A DNA stretch of 64,000 bases from Epinephelus fuscoguttatus (GCF_011397635.1 NC_064759.1:22840428-22904427), one strand, 5' to 3'; shown: positions 12,290 to 24,025, counted from the stretch's first letter. The notes: generated from the sequence alone by a model not told the origin. Translations and numbers: made by a program.

Positions 12290-15200
12290 ATGAGAATTTG
12301 ACCATAATCGTTTTTCAGCCCAAAATGCACCTTGGGACCTTGGAACTTAAATTAGCTCTCACTTGGCTTGGCTAGCAGGTGTATTAAGGAGCAGTTATGG
12401 GACACCCTCAGACAGATCAGCCCTGTGCACCCTCACCTGGTCCTGTTAACACGGCACTATGTCCTGCAGCAGCTCTCTGCCTTTCTGAGCCAGCTGGCAC
12501 TGATTCTGGCCTCTGCTTGTTTCCAGGAGGAAGATCTCAACTGTGTCCGAGAGCGCTGGTCAGAGGCCCTGATCAAACGACGAGAGTACCTTGATGAACA
12601 AATCAAGAAAATCATCAACAAACACGGTGAGTCCGAGGCCCTGTGTTACAGCTGCCTCTCGCTGAGGGACCTGAAGCATGGCTTCTGTGTGTTGCCTGTG
12701 TTTTTTCATTTTCGTCCATGGGTTGTGATTAAACTTCTCATTTATGTATCCAGAGAAGTCAGAGGAAGATGTTGAGCGTGAAGCTCGGCTGGTGGAGCAG
12801 TGGGTTGGCCTGACTGAAGAGAGAAACGCAGTGCTGGTACCTGCACCTGGCTGTGGCATCCCTGGAGCTCCTGCAGACTGGTAAAAACACACTTCAATGC
12901 ACATGTCTGACTTATTTAATTTGAAGCCCTTCACTTTTTGTCCATTGTTAACCTCATAATCAAATCCTCATAGGACACCGCCTGCAGGAATGGAAGCTCA
13001 CATCCCCGTGCTCTTCCTGGATTTAAATGGTAAGGCCGGACACAGTCTTTATATCAACTGATATTTTGTAGCTTCCTCTCAGTCCTATACAAACACTGTC
13101 TTATATGCCACCAGCGGATAATCTGACAGTGAACGAGCAGCTGACTGGCCCTCATGCTGCAGGCGTTAACTCCATCCTGCCCAAGGAGCATGGGAGCCAG
13201 TTCTTCTATCTGCCAATCATCAGGCACAGTGATGAGGAGGTAAGCAAAAGGTTTGACTTTGCTGCCCCCCTGTGGCCAATAAGGGAAACTCAGGGAAGCA
13301 TGCACAAGTTCAGAAGCAGCTGTAGATTCAGAAATTGTGGTTTAAAGCTGAGTGACACTGTTTTAGGTAGCGGCATTTCCATTGCTTCATCATCTACAAG
13401 TTGTATGTTGTGTATTTTTGTAAACATACTGGTGATGCTTTGGTATAAGCAGTAGAAGTTTGCCGATTCTACCAGTTTAATCTTGCTAGTGGTTGTTTTT
13501 TCCTCTGTTAATCACACACAGACACGCGCAGTTCAAGGCAACATATTTTGTCCTACAATTATGTGCATAATTGAGCAATTACACAGTCATGTAATTGCAC
13601 GGCATCATTCACGGAAGCAGGGATTTAAAAGAAAGGTCATTTAAATTTCTTCATGTTTTCTTTTGATGTTGATCAGCAACTGTTACCATGCAGCAATCGC
13701 CACACTCTTTAATATGCTTAAGTGTCATGAGATGGTGATTTTTCTGCTCATTAGCCAACAGCTGCAAACCCAAAGCCACAGCCCACCGACATGGCTTTCT
13801 GTGTGTGTAGCCTGGCATAGATTCTCTCTCTGTAGTCGATCACAAAGCCATGTTATTAAAACACAACTCTTCCATTTCACCAGGTGTGCGCAGTGTGCTC
13901 CTGGGACTCATCCATCCACGATTCTGTGCACCTCAACCGCATAACGTCTCCTAATGAACGGATTTACCTGATCATCAAAGCCACAGTGCAGCTCAGCCAC
14001 CCTGCCTCCATGGAGCTGGTGCTCCGCAAGAGGATCGCTGTCAACATCTACAACAAGCAGGTTAATACAAGAGGGATCAGACTTTAATCAGAGAGGGGCA
14101 GCCCACAGCAGAGGTGGTGTTTGCAGAAATGGATTGTGTTTTAATGATTTAATGATTTTGTTTCCTACAGAGTTTCACTCAGAGTCTCAAGAGAAGAATG
14201 TCCTTAAAGAACACGCTTTATTCCTGTGGTGTGACTTATGAGATCGTGTCCAACATACCAAAGGTACAACTTGTTCATTCTACTACTGTATCTAACAATG
14301 GCTGCTTTACAGATGTGTGACAAATGTTTACTGTTGTCGGTCCTTTATACGTTTCCTCTCTTCTCTGTTCAGGCCTCAGAGGAGCCAGAGGAAAGGGAGA
14401 CCTTGGCTCTCATGGCTGCTCGCGGGGACAGCGAGGAGACTCAGGATGGAGAAACCTACATAGAGAAGTACACACGAGGAGTTCTGGAAGTGGAAAACAT
14501 CCTCAGTCTGGAGAGGCTACGACAGGTATTTTACGCAGCAGCATAATTAAATAACAAAACACAAAACAATCTGATTAAGGGTCATGTCAAGGTGCATTTG
14601 TCTTGTCTTGTTTCTCTAAAGGCTGTGACAGTGAAGGAAGCGCTCACTGCCAAGGGGAGACACCTGAGAAGGAGTATCAGCACACCAAATGTACAGCATG
14701 TAATGACTACATCACTCACTGCACTGCCCACTGAACCATATGGAAGTTACTGTTACTCGATGACATAACACTGATAACCTGTTTCTTGCTTTCTAGTCTT
14801 CATGTAGTAAAACAGACCTGACTGGCTGTGAGGATGAAGACTGTAGGGTAAGTCAGGTCACATTTGTAAATATTCTGTGATCACAAAATAAGAATGCCTC
14901 TCATTATGATGATGTCATCATGATACACTCTTCAACAATGTAGTTCACAGGACCACATGTTGAGAAGGGACCCCGGGGACAGACATTTCCCTGAGCTATT
15001 ACTCTACTTACATATTTACACTACATACACAACACACCACCAAAATGTTTATTCCACTACATTGCAATTTACATTTGCTGTTTACATTTTTACAACCTCT
15101 ACTTACAACTTTTCTTAATCTCTGCTCTGTGTAAACAGCTTGCAGCTCAGTCAAAGTTTCACAGCGCTTTTGTCATGTGACTGTTGGTCACAGTTTACGA

Positions 15201-18200
15201 ATCTATGGCTTCTCAGTTGTACTAAGGAGAGAGATTTTTTTGCAGGATTTGGTTATTGTTAGCTAAAACAAGTAAATAAGACATGTAGAATTAAGTGATT
15301 TTGATTAAACGTGCTGTCACGTTGTGTGGCAATTAGGCAGAGAGCACAGGAGTGTTTGACTAGTTTTAGGAATTTATTGTGGCAAAATGTCTGTCATTTG
15401 CATGATTTGTTTTTTCTCCAGGTGTTAATTTTCATGTTTAAACAGAACTGATTTGCGGGCTATCATAGCTCGTCTCCGCCCATCACTCTCCCCCGTTGCT
15501 GCTGAAACTCTCGCCCATGCATTCATCACATCCAGAGTTGACTACTGTAACAGCAGTATTTATAATACACCATCCAAAGTCCTAAATGAACTCCACTACA
15601 GCCAGACCTCGGCTTCCCGTCTGCTCACCCATTCCCACTCCTGTGATCACATCACCCCTGTCCCTCAGACCCTCCACTGGCTCCCTGTCCCACAATGCAT
15701 CCAATTCAAAGTCCTTCTCCTCGCTTACAAAGCCCTCCATAACCAGGCCCCCTCCTGTCTCACTGACCTGCTCCACTGCCACACTCCTTCCCGCAGTCTC
15801 CACTCCTCTGATCCCAACCTCCTGACTCCACCACTCAGGCCCAAGCACTGGACCTGGGGCGACAGAGTCTTCTCCATAGCTGCCCCCTCCCTCTGGAACT
15901 CTCTCCCCAAACACATTTGAGACTGCACCGACCTCTCCCCATTCAAATCACTCATCAAAACTCATCTTTTCAAAATGGCCTTAAATGTGTGAATTATGTT
16001 GTGTGTATTTTATTGTAGTTTATTTTATTAGAGTTGGCCCATTGGCCGCCAGTTGGAGAGACCTGTTGTAGATGGTTAGAAGTAAAGTCTACTATAGAGC
16101 AGAAGGAGTCTTTTGGCTGCAGTGCTACTTTTACCTCACACTATTTAACAATTTTCCTGTATATTATTGTCCAGGACCACTGTGATCACTTGGACAGCAC
16201 GATCTGCAATCCCTCAGAGACCTCGCTTTGTACCACACCCATCAAATGCAAGGACAATTCAGGTAAACTACAGAAACATTAAATATGCAGCAGCTGCGTT
16301 GTGTCCTGGCTTTTTTTTGTGTGTCAAACAGAGTTGTGTTGTCATATTATAACGTGGTTACCCCTGAATGCTCCCACACAGGTTTGGTTCCAGAAAGCCC
16401 CACATTTTTTAACTCCAGCCCCTTCAAAGTGCTCTCCCCTCAGCCACCCAAGTTCCTCAAGTCCCTGCTGCCTGTCAAGGAGGAGAACAAGGCCAAGAAA
16501 GTCCTGGAGGCCCGGCCGCTGCTGGGACAGGAGGTAAGGAGGAGAAGTTCACGCTTTCTCATGACGGTGTTCATGTCTTTGTTTTGCCACGTTGTTCCCA
16601 CATATCGTTGTTTCATCAGTCCTCTGTCCAACCCCATTTTTACCATGACATTTTTCCACAACATGATGAATATACAGACATTGACAAAAATTAGTGATCG
16701 TCCAAAGCTGTGCGATGATTTTTGTGAAAATGGCTTTGCTGTTGTGACTGGCCGCAGAAAAAAACCACGATGGCACCCTTCACTGTGTTTATGTCACTGT
16801 ATTGAAATAAAAGAGCATGACTCACAGGAGCATGACTTCAACTGAGGAGAACCACAACGCTGAATTAGACAGAGCTACGCTATAAAGTCTCTTGTCTGAT
16901 TTGTTTGTAATAATTGGATTTTTCAGATTCAGCTTGTGGCTGTTCCAACCATTTAAACTAACCTTGCATATTTGTTTTCATTGGTGCTTGAAGTGGACTA
17001 AAAGAGGTGGCAGTTGTTTGGGGGTAGAGGTCTCTAGCTAGCAGTAAAATGGTTCAGTAAGCAGTGGGATTAGCGTGTGTGACTGCAGTTGTACACAAAT
17101 AGCAGCAGTCTGGATAAAAAAGGTTTTCTCAATGATATTAAAAGATAGAAAGAGCTTGGATGTTTGCTACGGGCCATGATAGTGTGTAGATATGAGATAG
17201 CAGGGTTCAAAAGCTTACAAACATATCCTGAGGGGTGGTGTTACCGTAAACAGTAGAGTTACTCACACTGAGGACACTTCAAGCACTGTTTTTTGTGAAA
17301 TATCAAACTGCATGGCACTAACTGTGTAACTGGCCTGCCCAGCTCCATGCATGCTGTGTGTGCGTGTGTGTGTGAAGTGTTGTTCTGACCCATCCGCAGA
17401 GCATGCGCTCATGTGTGGACAGCCCTGCACTGCTCCCCCCTCCCTGCCCCTGGCGCCGGCCCAGGGCAGGCAGCGAGGGCCACTGCAAGCCTTCCACCTC
17501 CACCTCCACCTCCACCCCCATCACTCCCACCAGCAGACAGCTCAGCCACACACTGCCACACACTGCTGTAAGTGCTTCACACACCAGAAGACATCGCTCT
17601 GAGGGTTACTGTAAGAGTGTTACACATGCACATATACACCCTGTGACACACTGACTTGACACATGCTCACACTGTTGTAAGTATCACACTCAGATGTGTT
17701 CACGCTGCCACACTTTGCGTCAAGAGTTACACATTAACACCTTTTCAACTTGTCTCTGAGCTGGTGATGATACACATGAACTGGCAGGAGTTGTATTGAG
17801 TTCCCTCGCAACAAACATACTTTGTTTACAACTTCTTATAGTAAGTAGGTAAAACATACAAAATAATTCCTAGGTCAGCTTATTTTCGTCTTCTTTTTTT
17901 TTTATCATATAATCATAACAAGTCAAAAGTCACTTATATCGTGTCATATAGTGCGACTTCTTGATTGGATTCTTGAAGTCAGTGTTAGGCATCAAAATTT
18001 AATGTAACTATTCTCCTGGCCAAAAGAATGACCATTTATGATTTTTCTTAAAATGATACTAAAACATACTGCAATCACTTTAGCTTACATTTATTTAAGA
18101 AACAAATATTTCTATGCAACAAAGACACACATCTTTTTTTGTGAAAAACAATCCAACAATCTTAAACAGTCAGGCTTTTTAACTATTTGAAATAGCATCA

Positions 18201-21200
18201 TGTCTTTCGATATGAAATATGCCGATGATTGCTGAAGCTCTTTTGCATTTTTTTTTTAAGTTGGTGGGTATGCAGCCTGTTTTTGCAGAGTCTCTGCCAT
18301 CATTGGTTGCCCAGCAAGTCTCCTTGGGCCACACACAAAATTCACTATCATCCTGATATTGGAAATTTACCAAAATCAACTCATTGTTAGTGATATATAC
18401 ATTTTGTTAGAGATCTATACATTTTTTATTGTTTGTTTTTATTTTTGCACAATTTAAAATACAAAAAAAGACAACAGTTACAAATAGTATACAGTGCAGG
18501 GAGAGGTAGAAAACCAATTAGGCTCATTTGAAACAAAAAGTTTTCAAAACGAAAATAATATTAAAACATAAAAGTGATATATATAACTGTATACACATCA
18601 TGAGAGAAGGGAAAATGTTTTTTGCAAAATAGAAAAGGAGGCAGCTGAATTTTTTTCCTTCACCAGTGAGGACATCGTCCAAAGTAAGTTAATATTTAGT
18701 TTTCAAAAATGTGTCATCAAGATAATATATTGTACCAATGAGTACAATACGATTATTATACGAGCATTATAGCTTTAATTAAAAAAAAAAAGAGTAACAA
18801 CTCTGGAACTCTGTAGAATTTGTGGCAGTGGCTATTGCAGTGTTTAAATAGGTTGTAACTTAGTGCTGTACAGCGTCACACTGCCATGTTTCACTGTTAA
18901 CAATGGCTCAATGACCCACACAAGTACAACAGTACAGTAGCAAACACCTATAAGTAACATCAAGAAACAATAAAATGTGCCACATTTTTCATACTCTATG
19001 TTCATATTCCATTATCACATTATATGTCATTTTTCATTGTCCTCGTTTACTTTAAAAAGAGTGTTTATATAGACTAATGCTCCATACAGGCTATAGCTGA
19101 CATCATGTCTGGTGGGATGTGTCCTTTGTCCTGCTGCTTTTGTTTTGATCAGCAGGACTCTGAGGACGAGGAGACGGATGTGGACATGACTCTGAATCTC
19201 AATCGGGGCCTTCAGGACCACAGCAGCTTTCAGCCTTACATCCCGGAGGACTTTGCAAACTTTGAGATCTACAACGCCACTCTTGAGAGCCAAGAGGGGT
19301 TTCTATCCTCCCGGTCCGACTTGAAGGGAAGCCGGTGTGGAGGTGGGAGCGGGGAGAGAGAGGTGGCTCGAAGCCCCACGGCCAGCAGTTGCACTAGTGG
19401 CTACTTTTCACACAGTGCCTCCAACGCTACGCTGTCTGACATGCCTTTCAGTGCCAGTGAGAGCTCTGACCACCTCAGCTGCACCTCCAGAGACCCTCAA
19501 GACCCTCTCGGCTGTCCTGCTGGAAGAGGCTGCACCCAAACCAAAGGTGTTTCTGCAGGGAGTGACACCCAGCAGCCTCCTCTCTCTCAGGAGCTGCTCA
19601 TCCACCCTGCCTCCTCGCCCATCAGTATCCCAAACTGCAGGGACAAGCAGCAAACATTCCCTCTGCCTCACAACTGTGTGCTCAGTGCCAGCCAGGAGTT
19701 CACTGACTTTAAAGGGGCTGATGACAATTTTGGAGACAGTGATTTAGCACAATTTACAGAGGGGTGGGAGCAGGCAGGTTTGGAGAAAGAAACACGTGAC
19801 ACTGGCAATCAACACTCCTCTGATGTCTCTGGTATTATCAACACATCTGCTCCTGGAGACACTTCCACTGCTACAAGCAAATGTCCAAATAATACAGACT
19901 CTGTTAGTGTAGCTGTGTCCTGCCCTAACATAACTCCAGTTTGCACTTCAGTTAGAGCTACAGTATCTGTGCCTGACAGAGTCTCAGCTCCATCTCCAGC
20001 ATCACCATCCCCAGTCACACCTCTGTCTACAACCCTATCCTCTGCCCCGACTCCTCGAGCAGGAGGAGAACCTCCGACCGAGGAGCCGGCGCAGGGAGAT
20101 CTGCCCCACGGAAGTCCCTGTCCCAGCCCGAACCCCAGCAGCGCAGAGCCGTCGGGAGATTCCAGCGGAGATGAGAGCACGCCTGCAGCTCAGCTTCCTG
20201 ACTGGATGGCCCCAGGGGAGCAGGTGTGGGTGGGGAAGAGGAGAGGAACAGTCCATTATGTTGGAGGGGTGGAGTTTGCTAAGGGGATCTGGATTGGTGT
20301 GAAGCTTGACATGGCTGTGGGTGAGTCCCTTTAAGTCATTTGCAAAAAAAAGACAACAACTTTCTGTTCGTAGAGCCCAACAAATACATATATATTATGT
20401 GACAAGTTTAGTTTGACAAATGTTGAGATCATTTAGAAATTGTCATCACATAGTTTGCCCACCAGAGAGCGCTTTTACATGTTCCACTTTACAGATCTTG
20501 GTCACAATTCTCTGTAAACTAAAATTTAAGGATCCTCATTTTAAAAAATTGTCAATGTTATGTGTCTAAAAATAGAAATATTAACCACAATATTATCAGA
20601 CTTGTTTAAACATCAAATTCAGATGTCAGTACCAGCATGAACGGATTAATCCACAATGGGGAAAAAAATCTCTGTCGGCTCCTACTCACAGTTCTCAGCC
20701 TCAAAAGTCGTAAAGTGGTGTGCTTTTCTTTCACGTGTTTGTCAGTTCAAATGTGACAGGCATTTTCGGACTGGAGAAAGTTTTGCTTAGTTCTAGGAAC
20801 CATCTTTTATTGTGTTCACACATATTGTGTTACACAGCTTTACCTTGCCGTCAGAAAGCCCTTTCCTATGGGGACCTGAAGTTATCTTAAAGCCACTAGA
20901 CTCCATTGACAAAAACAGTCACTTTAACTGATAACTGGTTTTTTTTAGGTGGCTAAAATAACTCTTGCTGTGGCCCTCACCCACAGCACTACATTGCCTA
21001 GCTTCCATGCTTGTAGACTTGGTTTGTCGAAGATGCTAGCAAAGCAACACAGTACATAAAACAATCACAACAGAAATGTCAGATAGGTCAGACCACCATG
21101 TTTAACTATATAGCTTTACACATTACAGTTACAGCTGAAAATGACAACGGCAATAAATATGTTTGTTAATTTCACATAGCTCTGCAATTCAAAACAATTG

Positions 21201-21457
21201 ACAGTTGTTGACCCGGAAGTGTTGGCGTGACATCATGGTGATTTCATCTGTGGAATGAAGGTGTTAAACTACAAGTCATCCACATATCATTCTACATATC
21301 TGTAATGATTGATCTTCCTGTAGGTAAGCACAACGGGACCGTCCAGGGCAGGGTGTACTTCCGCTGCCCTCCAGGTCACGGTGTGTTTGTGAAGCCGTCT
21401 CGTCTCACCAGAGGACCGCCCTCCATGGACACAGAGCCCCAGACTCTCATCAGATAG
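1366..21457 (+). CDS. kif13a: kif13a, kinesin-3 family motor protein (5' partial, 34 exons)
   Basis: KIF13A is a plus-end microtubule motor that moves recycling endosomes and other vesicles. Exons (all splice phases agree): 1366-1453, 1991-2125, 2256-2368, 2456-2567, 2740-2952, 3080-3190, 3277-3411, 5962-6092, 6369-6455, 6539-6714, 7425-7644, 8758-8920, 9041-9184, 9269-9418, 9527-9691, 9807-9980, 10100-10251, 10354-10486, 10670-10816, 11562-11594, 12527-12626, 12754-12880, 12974-13029, 13115-13239, 13884-14060, 14171-14263, 14373-14525, 14622-14699, 14797-14847, 16175-16262, 16382-16533, 17400-17567, 19156-20320, 21324-21457. They encode about 1815 residues and end at TAG. The start codon, P-loop and first part of the motor lie upstream of the window. 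Nearly every exon reads like remembered human KIF13A, including the tail motif [16 protein letters not shown]. Unlike mammalian KIF13A it ends in a CAP-Gly domain, so kif13b is the alternative name, but the neighbour rbm24 favours kif13a. Confidence 0.93.
4409..5427. mobile_element. hAT-type DNA transposon with perfect 8-bp target duplication
   Basis: The element begins CAGGGCCAGCC and ends GGGCCAGCTCTG. It is flanked on both sides by the identical octamer GACTGAGG (4401-4408 and 5428-5435), the size expected for hAT insertions. Internal motifs near both ends (GGGCCCT followed by TTTAGT or TAAACAG) are subterminal repeats. There is no transposase reading frame, so it is non-autonomous. It lies in the 2.5-kb intron between exons 3277-3411 and 5962-6092 of kif13a and hosts a LINE fragment. 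Confidence 0.8.
4490..4800 (+). mobile_element. L2-type LINE 3' fragment inside the hAT element
   Basis: Positions 4503-4631 translate to the C-terminal end of an L2-clade reverse transcriptase ORF, with the signature [11 protein letters not shown] followed by [10 protein letters not shown]. Downstream comes the usual L2 tail: GTAAGGTGACTGTGGGTGTT, then GGCGCC and an ATT-rich end. The fragment is severely 5'-truncated and is inserted into the hAT element at 4409-5427, so it is younger than it. Confidence 0.75.
5962..6714 (+). other. kif13a: kif13a FHA domain exons and following coiled coil
   Basis: Three exons (5962-6092, 6369-6455, 6539-6714) encode the forkhead-associated domain typical of kinesin-3 motors, with the sequence [12 protein letters not shown] at the start, then [24 protein letters not shown]. 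The FHA domain begins in the preceding exon at [12 protein letters not shown]. After it comes a basic KRKRRDRL stretch and the second coiled coil, EYAFAQME-like here as [13 protein letters not shown]. In the family this region controls autoinhibition and dimerisation. Confidence 0.92.
6990..7232. repeat. solo arm related to the TTAA foldback element at 62 kb
   Basis: The stretch around 7032-7075 (ACATGAAACTGCTCACAACA then AGGTC and CTTGAGTAAC) closely matches 62682-62725, and the end with CAATCTAGATGTATAAATTG then TCCCTTTA corresponds to the element end at 62885-62930. It is one diverged arm of the family, lying in a kif13a intron. Confidence 0.55.
11236..11456. mobile_element. 221-bp MITE with perfect 15-bp terminal inverted repeats
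   Basis: The element begins CCCCTTTTCCACCAA (11236-11250) and ends TTGGTGGAAAAGGGG (11442-11456), an exact inverted repeat. Its interior also contains inverted copies of GTTCTG/CAGAAC-like words, so it can fold almost end to end. No coding capacity. The same terminal motif (TTTCCACCAA) occurs on the longer element at 58530-59488, suggesting one superfamily. No clear target duplication was seen. It lies in the kif13a intron before the 33-nt exon. Confidence 0.75.
12120..12140 (+). other. kif13a: candidate 21-nt cassette microexon of kif13a
   Basis: A 21-nt segment encoding SDRLYIQ is flanked by a good acceptor (ctctcacag) and donor (gtaggact). It is phase 0, like both neighbouring exons (11562-11594 and 12527-12626), so including it would insert seven residues between DMDSYQ and EEDLNCV without a frameshift. 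I do not recall this peptide in the mammalian protein. This is inference from splice signals only; it could be chance. Confidence 0.4.
12249..12286 (+). repeat. (GT)n microsatellite
   Basis: An uninterrupted GT tract, preceded from about 12180 by degenerate GTGTGTG/GCATGTG repeats, in the kif13a intron between the candidate microexon and exon 12527-12626. Confidence 0.9.
15440..16020 (+). mobile_element. L2-clade LINE, 5'-truncated, C-terminal reverse transcriptase portion
   Basis: An open frame at 15453-15920 encodes the C-terminal part of an L2-type non-LTR reverse transcriptase: [14 protein letters not shown], then [31 protein letters not shown], and near the end [10 protein letters not shown]. 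The following bases (to about 16020) keep the usual [11 protein letters not shown]-type end and an AT-rich tail. Only about the last 580 bp of the element remain, in the kif13a intron between 14847 and 16175. Confidence 0.85.
17568..19155 (+). other. kif13a intron, AT-rich, nothing recognised
   Basis: This 1.6-kb intron has long A/T runs and no open frame that looks like protein. No repeat family was recognised. Confidence 0.6.
19156..20320 (+). other. kif13a: kif13a large penultimate tail exon
   Basis: This 1165-nt exon is the largest of the gene. It starts with [15 protein letters not shown], continues with [20 protein letters not shown] and the family signature [24 protein letters not shown], then a long low-complexity Ser/Thr/Pro-rich linker (about 250 residues), and ends inside the CAP-Gly domain. 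The acceptor is a tandem NAGNAG (agcag, 19151-19155), which could add or drop one Gln. The linker is poorly conserved and probably disordered. Confidence 0.88.
20215..21420 (+). other. kif13a: C-terminal CAP-Gly domain of kif13a (split over the last intron)
   Basis: The end of exon 19156-20320 reads [18 protein letters not shown] then [12 protein letters not shown], and the last exon continues [13 protein letters not shown], then [11 protein letters not shown]. These are the diagnostic glycine-rich blocks of CAP-Gly domains, which bind EEB/Y-type tails of tubulin and end-binding proteins. The intron (20321-21323) interrupts the domain in phase 1 within the glycine of MAVGK. Mammalian KIF13B has such a domain at this place; mammalian KIF13A, as I remember it, does not. 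Confidence 0.93.
20321..21323 (+). other. last kif13a intron, nothing recognised
   Basis: A 1-kb intron that splits the CAP-Gly domain. No coding or repeat signal was recognised. Confidence 0.6.
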
Positions 21458-23100
21458 GACCCAAAGAAGGACCAGCTTTCAACAACAGCAGTGACCCGAG
21501 GGTGGTCGTCAGATCCAGTGCCTATGGGTGAACCGCGGGCCGACTTCAGCGTAGCTCTTCTCCTTGTGAGGGAGATGCTGATGTATTCTGTGGGCGTGTC
21601 TGCTTTCCTAAAGCATATCTGACCTGTGCATTTAATGAAGGTATATCCTAATTACTGTTCACTGAAAATTCACTATGCACATATCTGAGTTTTCTATTCA
21701 GTGGTATTTTTTGATAGAGAACTCCTCTTTTAAACTGGGAGTCCATATGGAAACATAACCCACATACATTTTCTTACATTGGTTTCTGAACATTATATAT
21801 GATATTTTTGTAAGACAATGCATCCTCCCTGAGGCTCATAGCAGAGTAATCTGGGATATGAAGATTAAGAATGTACTACTGTTATTAAACATTGATATTT
21901 ACATCAATATGATATGTCAGGGGTAACCAAAGAACTACGGTTCCTTATCTGCTGTTATGAGTAATATGTTATTTTTCTAATGTGCGTATGTGGAGGTAAA
22001 CACTATATATCTGTGTCCAAGTAAAGCTTAGTGCCATATCTCTAGGAGTAATGCCACATACCCTGAACAAATCTGCAAAACCTGAGTTGCTTTCAGTGTT
22101 TGACTGCAGTTATCGTGTTAAATTATCCTGTTGAAGTACTGTAACACTGTGGAGGAAATAATCCCCATCCAGCACGAGACTGTTGCTGTTTGAACGCTTG
22201 CACTGGAAAGGATTCTTGGAGAGTTCGCCGACCGTCTTCCATATTGGACTGATGAGATATTTTCTAACTGAAGTGACTGAGAAACAGTGAGTCATCACTT
22301 TAATCCGGGGGGAACAAAGCAGCTGGGCTTTGTCCAAGGCCTGGATGTACTGATGCCTTAATGCCCTGTTTTCATAAAGGCAGGCACATAAACCCCAGAC
22401 TGCTCAGTGAACTCCATCACAAGTTCACTGAGTTTTAAACTAACTAACTGTACGGACCTGAAACCTGTGTATGTGTCTATGATGCCCAGAAGCATTCAAA
22501 ATGCCACCCAGCCTCGCTGACCGACCGAATACCTTTTTAACTGATTGTCCATCTGCATTTTATATGTAAGCTGACTGATATATAACACGACACGTTAAAA
22601 GGTACTCAATAATGCATTTTTGTTCACACGGAGGATTGGATGGATGGGTGACGGACAGGCTACAGAAGATGGCACAAAAGTAGTTTAGACATGAAGAAGA
22701 GCTGTCCTATGAACTTGTATTTTTTATGGAAGTGGTGAACTGTGGAACTGACTAGAGATAGTTATATATCCAAGCTGTAATTTCAAGTAAATGAAACAAA
22801 CCCAAGACCTTACTTTAAAGAAGAGAACAAAGCTGCTCTCCCTCATACGGAGTTGTAAATAGAAATGTATTTGAACATAGTATTTACACTATTATAATGT
22901 ACAGAATTGTATTTATAATGTATCGCAAACTGTTTTAATTGGTACAAAATGTTCTAGAATAGAACATTTACAATCAGCCAACTGTGTTGACTCTTTATTT
23001 GACTCATCGTGTTTACATATTTTAGTGTGGTTTTATAGTTTGTCTCACTTTTCACTACATGTCTAACTACTAGTCTAAATGCAGTGGTAAGTCATGATAA
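21458..23100 (+). other. kif13a: probable kif13a 3' UTR and downstream flank
   Basis: The sequence after the kif13a stop is repeat-free and moderately AT-rich, as expected for a long 3' UTR. I found no canonical AATAAA before the repeat belt at 23164; an ATTAAA occurs near 21884. The 3' end of the transcript is therefore not placed. Confidence 0.4.
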
Positions 23101-23256
23101 ATGCAGTTTCTTTTCAAATGAACTTTAATCTTACATTCTTGCCCAGAGGTCATATTTCTAGGTCAGGGGTAGGCAACCGGAGGCTCTGGAGCTACACGCA
23201 GCTCTTCTTTGCCTCTCCAGTGGCTCTCTGTGGCTCTGACAGAAATAATGATATGG

Positions 23257-23425
23257 GGGGCATCAGTAGCGTAGTGGATAGTGCCGGCGCCCCATATAGA
23301 GAGGCATCGCCTCGCTGATTCACGGCCCTTTGCTGCATGTCAGTCCCCACTCTCTCTCTGTCTCCCCATTTCACTCTCTGTCCTGTCAATAAAGGCAAAA
23401 AGCCCATAAAAATAATCTTTTAAAA
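23257..23425 (+). mobile_element. tRNA-headed SINE resembling the AFC family, with 14-bp target duplication
   Basis: The 5' part (AGCGTAGTGGATAGTGCCGG) matches a pol III box A region, followed by CGGCCCTTTGCTGCATGTCA and the tail CCTGTCAATAAAGGCAAAAA seen in AFC-like SINEs of percomorph fishes. It is bounded by perfect 14-bp duplications AAATAATGATATGG (23243-23256 and 23426-23439). The box B region is degenerate. It is inserted in the hAT element at 23164-24352. Confidence 0.85.
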
Positions 23426-23559
23426 AAATAATGATATGGACATACACCGATCAGCCAAAACATTAAAACCAGATAAGATAATTAAGTATTTCATATATAA
23501 AAGCAAGCAGGACATGATAAAAACAAACAAAATAAGAAGGTGATATTATTATTATTCTT

Positions 23560-24025
23560 AAAAAATGGGGAGATAATAATAAAAATATTAATTCCGAAAA
23601 CAAATAAAAATACACAAAAAGTTTGTGAAAAAAACAAACAATTTTAGTTGGCTTTTAAAAGTGAACACTGCTGTAGCAGACCTCAGTTCATGTGGAAGAA
23701 GATTCCAGAGAGTAGGACCATACTGACTAAAAGCACTACGAGCTGACTGAGAGTGGATTTTAGGTACAATGAGTCGACCTTTAGTTGATGATCTAAGGGG
23801 TCTCTCTGGTGTGTACTCTGTGAGCATGTCAGCAACATAGGAAGAAGCTAAACCATTAAAACATTTAAAAACAATAAGAAGTATTTTAAAATCAATTCTT
23901 TGTTTCATTAGGAGATAGTGAACAGAAGATAAAATAGGAGTTGTGTGGTCAGACATTTTAGTTTTTGTTAAAACTCTGAATAAGCTGGAGCCTATAGACA
24001 ACAGGCTGTTTAGCCAATACAACAT
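23560..24025 (-). mobile_element. LINE 3' fragment (L2-like reverse transcriptase C-terminus)
   Basis: On the - strand, 23588-24025 reads through the C-terminal part of a non-LTR reverse transcriptase ORF: PILSSVHYLLMKQRIDFKIL, then FKCFNGLASSYVADML, GPTLWNLLPHELR and FKSQLKLFVF. Only this end survives. It lies within the hAT element at 23164-24352, so it arrived later than that element. Confidence 0.8.

Larger units (their letters stand above)
7425..14263 (+). other. kif13a: kif13a central stalk and KIF1B/DUF3694 regions
   Basis: Exons from 7425 to 14263 encode the central region shared by KIF13 proteins. It contains a long coiled coil ([20 protein letters not shown]), the stretch [18 protein letters not shown] that begins the KIF1B-like domain, and the DUF3694-type core ([51 protein letters not shown]). 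In KIF13A this stalk binds cargo adaptors. A 33-nt exon (11562-11594, [11 protein letters not shown]) matches the acidic DMDSYQ stretch of the human protein. Introns are mostly 80-700 bp. Confidence 0.9.

Noticed and set aside
12091-12330. - strand open frame rich in His and Thr
   Set aside because: It is a translation of the (GT)n microsatellite.
19809-20180. 123-residue open frame on the - strand opposite the kif13a tail exon
   Set aside because: It is antisense to a proven coding exon with biased composition and shows no family resemblance.
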